NCBI GenBank assembly: GCA_020310875.1
Contig: CM035433.1
Location: 106,811,258 to 106,875,257 of the forward strand
Source: Ceratopteris richardii
Taxonomy: Eukaryota > Streptophyta > Polypodiopsida > Polypodiales > Pteridaceae
Direction of reading: 5' to 3'
DNA: 64,000 bases
The position numbers and the translations under genes are program-made. A model generated the notes under the pieces. It saw only the letters and a program-made list of their open reading frames with translations, was not told the DNA's origin and ran no database searches. Each line of letters opens with the position of its first letter. Position 1 is the first letter of the stretch. Below are positions 57,947 to 64,000 of the stretch, piece by piece.

Positions 57947-58564
57947 TGATAGGTCTCTAAACCCAAGGAACAATGCCCATATGTAATTGGATTTGCTCGG
58001 ATTTTTGTTTCCCAATAGGTCCTTTTCGCCTCGGAAGCACTCAATGTGCGTAGTTACCACCACTTGATGATCCCCAGTAGGATCGCCAAATGTTGAATCC
58101 TTTTTCCCACGAGAAAGATGATTATCCCAGCCTTTACTCCGCTCAAACGCCTCGGAATCGGTCCAGTTGGATCACCTGGAGCCCATAATTACCCCTCGAG
58201 GAATCCTCCCTTTGTATATGTACTAGTTCATATGCTTCCCGGCAAATGCACCAAAATGATAGGTCTTTAAACCCAAGGAAAAATGCCCATATGTAATTGG
58301 ATTTGCTCGGATTTTTGTTTCCCAATAGGTCCTTTTCGCCTCGGAAGCACTCAATGTGCGTAGTTACCACCACTTGATGATCCCCAGTAGGATCGCCAAA
58401 TGTTGAATCCTTTTTCCCACGAGAAAGATGATTATCCCAGCCTTTACTCCACTCAAACGCCTCGGAATCGGTCCCGTTGGATCACCTGGAGCCCATAATT
58501 ACCCCTCGAGGAATCCTCCCTTTGTATATGTACTAGTTCATATGCTTCCCGGCAAACGCACCAA
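57947..58564. repeat. 310-bp tandem duplication at the R/U5-side end of the E3 5' LTR
   Basis: TGATAGGTCTCTAAACCC at 57947 and TGATAGGTCTTTAAACCC at 58257 start two near-identical units, each ending CCCGGCAAACGCACCAAAA or its AAATGC variant. The other LTR has one unit (46524-46833). Confidence 0.92.
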
Positions 58565-61040
58565 AATGATAGGTTCTAACGCCCAAGGAGGAAGTGATTA
58601 TACGAGACTTTATTTTGTTCGAATCCCTCGAAATCGGTCCAATTTGATTACCTGGAGCCCATAATCATCCCTCGAGGAGTCCTTCCTTTGTATATGTACT
58701 AGCTCATATGTTCCCGGCAAACGCACCAAAATGAACGAACCTTTAAACCCAAGGGAAAATGCATATGCTCAATGATATTTTGCCCATCCCTTCTGATACT
58801 AGGTCAGTTTTGGGTTTCCCTAAGTCCACAATTTTGCTCCAATGTGTCAATAAAATGGACGGAAACTACATGCAAAATGGATATCCAACTCTGGTAGTTA
58901 CTCCTTGAGGCCTCTCTCTTTTTCTACTCACTTCCAAGTTACTCCCAAGAACACCTACTCTTATGCACAACTGCCTACACACGCTCACTTTTCATTTTTT
59001 CTCAAGCTCTTTCACTTACGAACACTCAATTTCCTACACACCCTTTCACAGGCTCATTTTTTTCTTTCACCTTTTTCCCACAGCACTTTCCATCCATTTC
59101 TCCATTTCATTTCCCACTTTGAAGTCAATACTCAACTGATTTCCACGTTGACGCAACCAATGAAATGACTCCTCAATGCATGCTCAAATACTTTAGAAAA
59201 TATTTAGAAGTTATGGGCATGTAATGTACCTATTTCAAACCAAAGCAACAAAAAACAATTGCACTCTATCTCTCAAACACAAGTAAGATATTCAGGTCAT
59301 CGCCATCGTCCTGACAAATAAGGCCAGTGAAAGTTTAATGCCACTCTGTGGAAGCTTTGGCATCATCATGGTCAACAGGTTTGGTAATTCCCGAGTGCAT
59401 GTTTCTCTTCAGCATAAAGTTGGACAATGTGCACATGGCGGATTTTAGATTCAATTCAATTATCCATGTACTATCACCCAAGAGTTTACTAAAGGTGGGT
59501 TCAGGAAAAGAGGTCCCTCACACTAGGAAAATCAATGAGTTGCTCATTACAATATGATTTGACCTGGAACACATATGCCATATGAACACCCTTCCCTATT
59601 CATCAGAAAGAAGTGAAGTCTCCCTCCCAAACATGTACACTCCCTACTGGGATAAGTGCAGATTGCCATCAGAATTCTCAAGTCGGGTCTGCATCCAAAT
59701 TAAGATCTATTCTTAAGAAACGCTGATGCTCTCATGATCAATTCAAAAACAACGCATGTTTGCAGAAAGTTGTTTGCCTCACTCACTTCGGTGAATTGTA
59801 GCTCATAAGCTCAAGGACTTAGGACACATAAACACGTACTATTATGGACGAGACTAAATGCACAATTAAGTATCATCACTCACACCAGTGGAAGCTAGAT
59901 TGATGGTTCGGCAAATGTACATACCAACATGTACTCAGTCAGTGTCACTAGATCCATGTGTTCATCTGCTTGAATAGACCTTATCAAATGACGAATTTAC
60001 ACTCCATAGGTATGCTAATAGTCAGTACGGAGTCATAATTGAAGGACTCTTACTTGATCGAGAGTAGAGCACCAAGCGAACTTGAGTAGTGAGCAGGTAT
60101 CGAAGATTTATCTATGCATTTCAAGCATCTTTCCCTTCTCTTCATGAGTAAGCGCCTTCTATCTGACTCTATCTGTTGCCTCCTCTCTTGCTGTATTGTT
60201 TTACTTTAAGTCAATTTCTTGAAAGGTCATTCTCTCCCTACAACATCATTCTTGCCAATTTTCCCCTTCTTTTCTCAGAAAAGCTTCACTGGCCCACTCG
60301 ACAAGGTGTATCTCACCTCTTGCTTGTTGTACAACTTTCATCACTTCACACCCACAACATCAACAATTTGGTGAAATGGCATCGGCAGTTCTGTGTAACA
60401 GTTCTCAAAAACAAAGAAGCGCATGACTACCTCCCCCTTTGGGATGAGCCCCCAATACTTCCTCCCTTTTTGTCGGATGATACTTGACGAAAGGAAAAAA
60501 TGCCTTTCCTCTTTGACACGACTGAAATCCACAGCAGTAGCGGCCCCAAAAAGACTGGAGAGTCCCCGGAGAGCCCCTAATCCTTCCCTCTATCTCCTTT
60601 CGAGCTACTAGCCTTATCTCCCCTTGTTCTCCTTTGTGGAGTAAAAAAGCATGACCCCCTTCCTGGTCCTTTTCCTACCATGCTTGACAGACCACCGCCC
60701 TTATCTGTACATCGGCGCCAAAAACTCCTCGATGCCCTCCACTTGTCCAACGCGAGTATTGCTCATGCTTCTTCAGCTCGCGTTGACAATACAGAAAAGA
60801 GACTTTGGGCTTTCATTCGGTATCTCTACCCCTAGGCTCGCAGTGCAGACCCCTTTTTTCTTCTCTATGCCCTCGTTGACCACTAAGAGCTGCTCGCCCC
60901 CTTCTTCTCAATTCTGTTCGTGGCAAAAAGAAAACGAGAGGGAGAGAGAGTGAGATGACTTTTCTCCTCTCCTTTTTGATAAGGCCCTTATCCCCACACA
61001 ATCAAAAATGTGTTACGTGCAGTTTGGCATGCGGCCCTGA

Positions 61041-61253
61041 TCACATTTCTCCACATTCCGAAATAACACATGCAAGTTTTGGACGGCTGTTTGGTCCAGT
61101 CTGCACATTCTCAATCTTCCTCAAAACTAGGAGCGAATCACCCAATACTTTCCCAAAAACAACATGCTTGTTGTCTAACCAATCACACTTGGCACAAGTG
61201 ATGAAAAACTGGCAACCATTTGTGTCAGGTCCACTGTTTGCCATGGAAAGCAG
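61041..61253 (-). pseudogene. Cyclophilin (USA-CyP/CYP22-like) fragment in E3 5' LTR
   Basis: Second copy of the fragment at 49311-49523, with the expected Asp in [16 protein letters not shown] directly precedes LLSMANSG here, so no upstream frame is open. Presence in both LTRs shows that the fragment was in the element before its last transposition. Confidence 0.85.
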
Positions 61254-61590
61254 CTAAGGCTGGATCTGAACACACGCTGGCCCACTTCGTTGATAGATCA
61301 TGCCTTCAATTACTAAAACCTGATGATGCAGCAATTGAACCCCCAGATGTCTCTAATAATCCCCACAATCACCAATGAGCCGCCTTCCTTTGTGCACAAC
61401 AGCTTGTATCAAAGACTCGTCATCAGGCATCAGTAACTCCCTTCAAATGCACCGTAGGAGAGGCCCTACACACTCCAAATACTTCTCATCAATCGTCAAT
61501 TCCACTCTTCAGATACCTGAAATCAAACGCATTCTCCTACCAAATAGAACCACATTAGTGCATAAAAACCAACCATTTTCTGAGCTAACA

Positions 61591-63381
61591 GTTGTTGAGC
61601 TAAAACTGGTTGAGATCTTGGTTGAGTCTGATAAGGGTAGTTTTGTGGGGGTCTATAGTAATGAGGTTGAGCATTGTACTGATCTAGATATCTACCTAGG
61701 TGGGGGTATGCTTGGGGGTAGTTGTGTCTTACCACTTGTTTTTTATATGGGAAATCTTGTGCTATGTGATTAGTATACTGCCTTTCAATTATGCAGTATT
61801 GGCCACCAAGGTTGGCTTGAGGTTGTGTTACATTAAGACACATGTTAGCCATGTGATCACCACTACACATGTAACAATGTTTAGCAGATGTTAACCTGGG
61901 CATTTGCTTTTTAGAAACTCCTAGTTTCTGGGTCACCTTTTCTACTAGGTCTTCGATGGAGCTAGAGTGCTTCGAGGATGATTGAGATGAGTTATCTGAA
62001 TCTTTCTAGACCTTTGAAAGTTCCAATTGATCTCCTAAATTATCCTCAATGTCTATACAAATCTGTACACATTACTCTAGTGTTTTGGGTTCCTTTGGAT
62101 ATACATAAGAGTGTAGTTTAGAGCTCAAGAGGCCATCCAAAAACAAAGACACTTGCTTGGCCTGTGAGGGAAGTTCCGACATGGGGCATCTCTTGATATA
62201 CTGTCTAAACCTACGTCCTGCTAGTCTGACTGTTTCGTGGGGGGTTTTTTTGACGTTGTGGATTAATGAGGAAGTGTCCACTTTTACAGAACTCAGTGAT
62301 GAATGACTTTAACAAGTGATGAATGACTTTAACAAGTGTTCCAACCTTTTTTTTGTAAAGGTTGGAACCAGGTTAAAGCGGTGTTCTTTAGTGTGAGTCC
62401 AAATGCATTGTATTGCATAAACATATCTTCCACTTGCTCTGCTCGCAACACTTGCTTAAACTCGACAACATGGTCATAGGGATCTCCTATCCTATCAAAG
62501 TAGTTTTTCGTTGACTTCACTAACTAGGTTGATCATAATATTCTTGGATGCTCACAGGTTCTTGGTAGAGGAAAGTCATCTCTACCACATGGTAGTCTTG
62601 GTTCTCTTGGTCTCTCCATTTGATCAGTTTCCATGGTCATTCTATCTCTCCCTATGGGGTGGATAGAACTCACTTGTGGCTTTTCCTTGTTCTTCTCTCT
62701 TTGGGAGCATTAGGCTGAGGATGTCCCAACATCATGATGGCTAGCGTTTGCATTTGCTCATGATGGGGGAAATAATACCAACTCGCCTCTCAGCATGATG
62801 TGACACTACAAACACTCATTCTGATGTGTTGTCCATGTATACTACCTTTTTGAGTTTATTAGGGTCCTCAAACTCGTAAATTGTGATTTAACCTACTTCA
62901 CTGGGCTATCCGTCTTGGGGATGACTACACCAAACTCATTAGTATGGTTATGCTTATTAGTTATGATGTACATTGTTCCTTCCTTCTCTAAGTAGGCATC
63001 TCTCTCGAGTTTAACTACTGGATGTTCCAATCCGATGGGTTGGTCAGGTTTGTGCAATTGAACCACTGATCTTCTCAAACCATCCTCATAGATGCGAGCA
63101 CCTAAGTGGTTGGTTCGAACATATTCTAATTGGGTCCTGTAGGGTCCTTCAGGTCTTTCTAAATAAGCTACACTTAACCCTCCTTCCGGTCTCTCCATGT
63201 TGTAAGCCATTTCAGACTCACTTGTCTCTGAGCTCAATTCGTATGGATAGCTATTCAATTGTTGTGCCCAAGAGTGTGTTGTGGTCTTCACACTTGCTTT
63301 TGATGACCTAAGGCTTTGTCGATCTGGCTTATCTATGTGCTTTCCTGACCTAAGGCTCATTAATCTATCTCCCTCGATCAC
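61591..63381 (-). pseudogene. E1 gag, N-terminal and capsid part
   Basis: 63381-62893: MSLRSGKH..., SSETSESEM, LEYVRTNHLGARIYED, DQPIGLEHPVVKLE. 62520-62329 and 62281-62072: capsid core (DPYDHVVEFKQVLRAEQVED, ETVRLAGRRFRQYIKRCP, SQAKQVSLFLDGLLS). 61936-61591: SSIEDLVEKVTQKLGVSKKQ just above and a knuckle CYMCSGDHMANMC, then a Gln/Pro/Tyr-rich region ending at the E3 insertion. Several stops and a duplicated 22-bp segment near 62305-62335 break it. The E2 gag (34973-36382, 42569-42731) is its close relative. Confidence 0.85.
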
Positions 63382-64000
63382 TCAATACGCATTCTGATCA
63401 CTTTTAGTTCTTTGTTTTTAGTCACTTGTTTCATTTTTATTTCTTTTAAAATCTTGTTTTGTCTCAATGTATACATCAAGAATCATCTTTTCATTGTATG
63501 TTTAAGTTCTCATAATCATTGAAATCAAGTTCTTTCCCTTAGGGTTTATGTTATCGCAGTCTATCAGTTACTTAGTTTACTCTTGAACTTGAGCAATTAA
63601 TCCTCTTGTAATTGATGGGTTCCTATTGTCATCCCAATTCAATCAACAATGCTATGCACACTTAACCTAATCTAGCAATTGACTGAGGGGGTTGAGAGTT
63701 TTTCCAACCTCAAGTCAGCTTCATTGAATGCCCTGGTGCCCAAGAAGATATGCTTCCCAAGCCTAGCTTAGTTTTGCCTTTTGCCTTGCTTTGAATGGAC
63801 TTGGATGACTCTTAATGGTCTTGCAAAAATGCAAAGTTTAGTCCAATCTTTAAGTCAATGGACAGACACTTTGATTTATATACTTTTAAGGGTCCTTGTT
63901 CTCCTTGTGAATCCTCAAGTGGCCCCCTAGTTTTCTAATCCCATAGAAGGGTCAACTTCAATTTATCCTAACTAAATATCAACACATTTTTTTCAACGAG
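63382..64000 (-). other. E1 leader (5' UTR / LTR), reaching the window edge
   Basis: Similar to 42760-43250 upstream of E2 gag. No gene. The 5' LTR start is outside the window. Confidence 0.5.

Larger units (their letters stand above)
46524..61590 (-). mobile_element. E3: near-complete 15-kb Ty3/gypsy retrotransposon
   Basis: Long LTRs (3337 bp left, 3644 bp right) flank an 8.1-kb internal region with gag-PR-RT-RH-IN. Ends are TGTTAG...CTATCA on the minus strand. Flanking 5-mers are GCTGT (46519-46523) and GTTGT (61591-61595), a target duplication with one difference. The primer-binding site and FLDDF RT motif resemble the Athila-type non-chromodomain gypsy group. The element is disabled by in-frame stops and frameshifts. 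Confidence 0.93.
57947..61590 (-). repeat. E3 5' LTR (3644 bp)
   Basis: Same ends as 46524-49860. The extra length is a duplicated unit at 57947-58564. Few substitutions separate the two LTRs. Confidence 0.93.
24168..64000 (-). mobile_element. E1: old Ty3/gypsy element, interrupted
   Basis: Minus-strand order: gag from 63381, protease, RT, integrase, extra ORF, polypurine tract, 3' LTR from 24708. Two later insertions split it: E3 (46524-61590) inside gag and the composite unit (33108-43949) between protease and RT. Removing E3 brings the Gln-rich gag frame at about 61600 next to 46523 and restores the expected order capsid, then zinc knuckles. Its 5' LTR probably lies beyond 64000. Frames are broken in many places and part of RT plus RNase H is deleted. 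The right limit is the window edge, not the element end. Confidence 0.75.

Overview
The window is nuclear DNA of a land plant with a large, repeat-rich genome. The only host gene I can support is the last exon of a plant-type hexokinase at the left edge. At least 80% of the rest is LTR retrotransposons and LINE debris, stacked inside one another. I cannot name the species. Intron length (over 1.6 kb before the hexokinase exon) and the nesting suggest a fern, a gymnosperm or a large-genome angiosperm, but no marker here decides between them.

Layout. 1-3.7 kb: hexokinase terminal exon (+) with its upstream intron, a CATACATG-type microsatellite and 3' flank. 4.0-8.1 kb: a complete but non-coding LTR retrotransposon (+) with target-site duplication (TSD) TCTAG. 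8.1-11.5 kb: decayed LINE pieces and a decayed Ty3/gypsy gag, then a long (TA)n. 11.8-17.8 kb: mostly unrecognised sequence with a Pro-rich/coiled-coil remnant. 17.8-24.2 kb: a complete Ty1/copia element (-), with 1047-bp LTRs (about 14 mismatches), TSD CACAC and one open 1408-codon gag-pol. 24.2-64 kb: an old Ty3/gypsy element (here E1, minus strand) broken by two later insertions. One is a 15-kb gypsy element (E3, 46524-61590) sitting in its gag. The other is a composite 10.8-kb unit (33108-43949, TSD CTTGG) sitting between its protease and RT. The copia element sits in or just beyond E1's 3' LTR. The composite unit holds a gag-only relative of E1 (E2), itself interrupted by a third gypsy family (F).

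How the parts fit. E1 reads on the minus strand as gag (63381 down to 61591, then 46523 down to about 46080), protease (44906-44589), truncated RT (32777-32310), integrase (32100-30744), a second retropepsin-like domain, a long decayed extra ORF, polypurine tract (24709-24720) and 3' LTR (from 24708 down). E3 carries a near-complete gag-PR-RT-RH-IN set disabled by three in-frame stops and one or two frameshifts, plus an unrecognised 116-codon ORF in the env position.

The most unusual features are: a cyclophilin (USA-CyP/CYP22-like) gene fragment inside both LTRs of E3; repeated primer-binding-site-like blocks inside those LTRs, with one extra 310-bp unit in one LTR; hairpin arrays inside the F-family LTRs; perfect CGCGAT-centred palindromes in the E2 LTR; and the inverted-ended, TSD-flanked composite unit.
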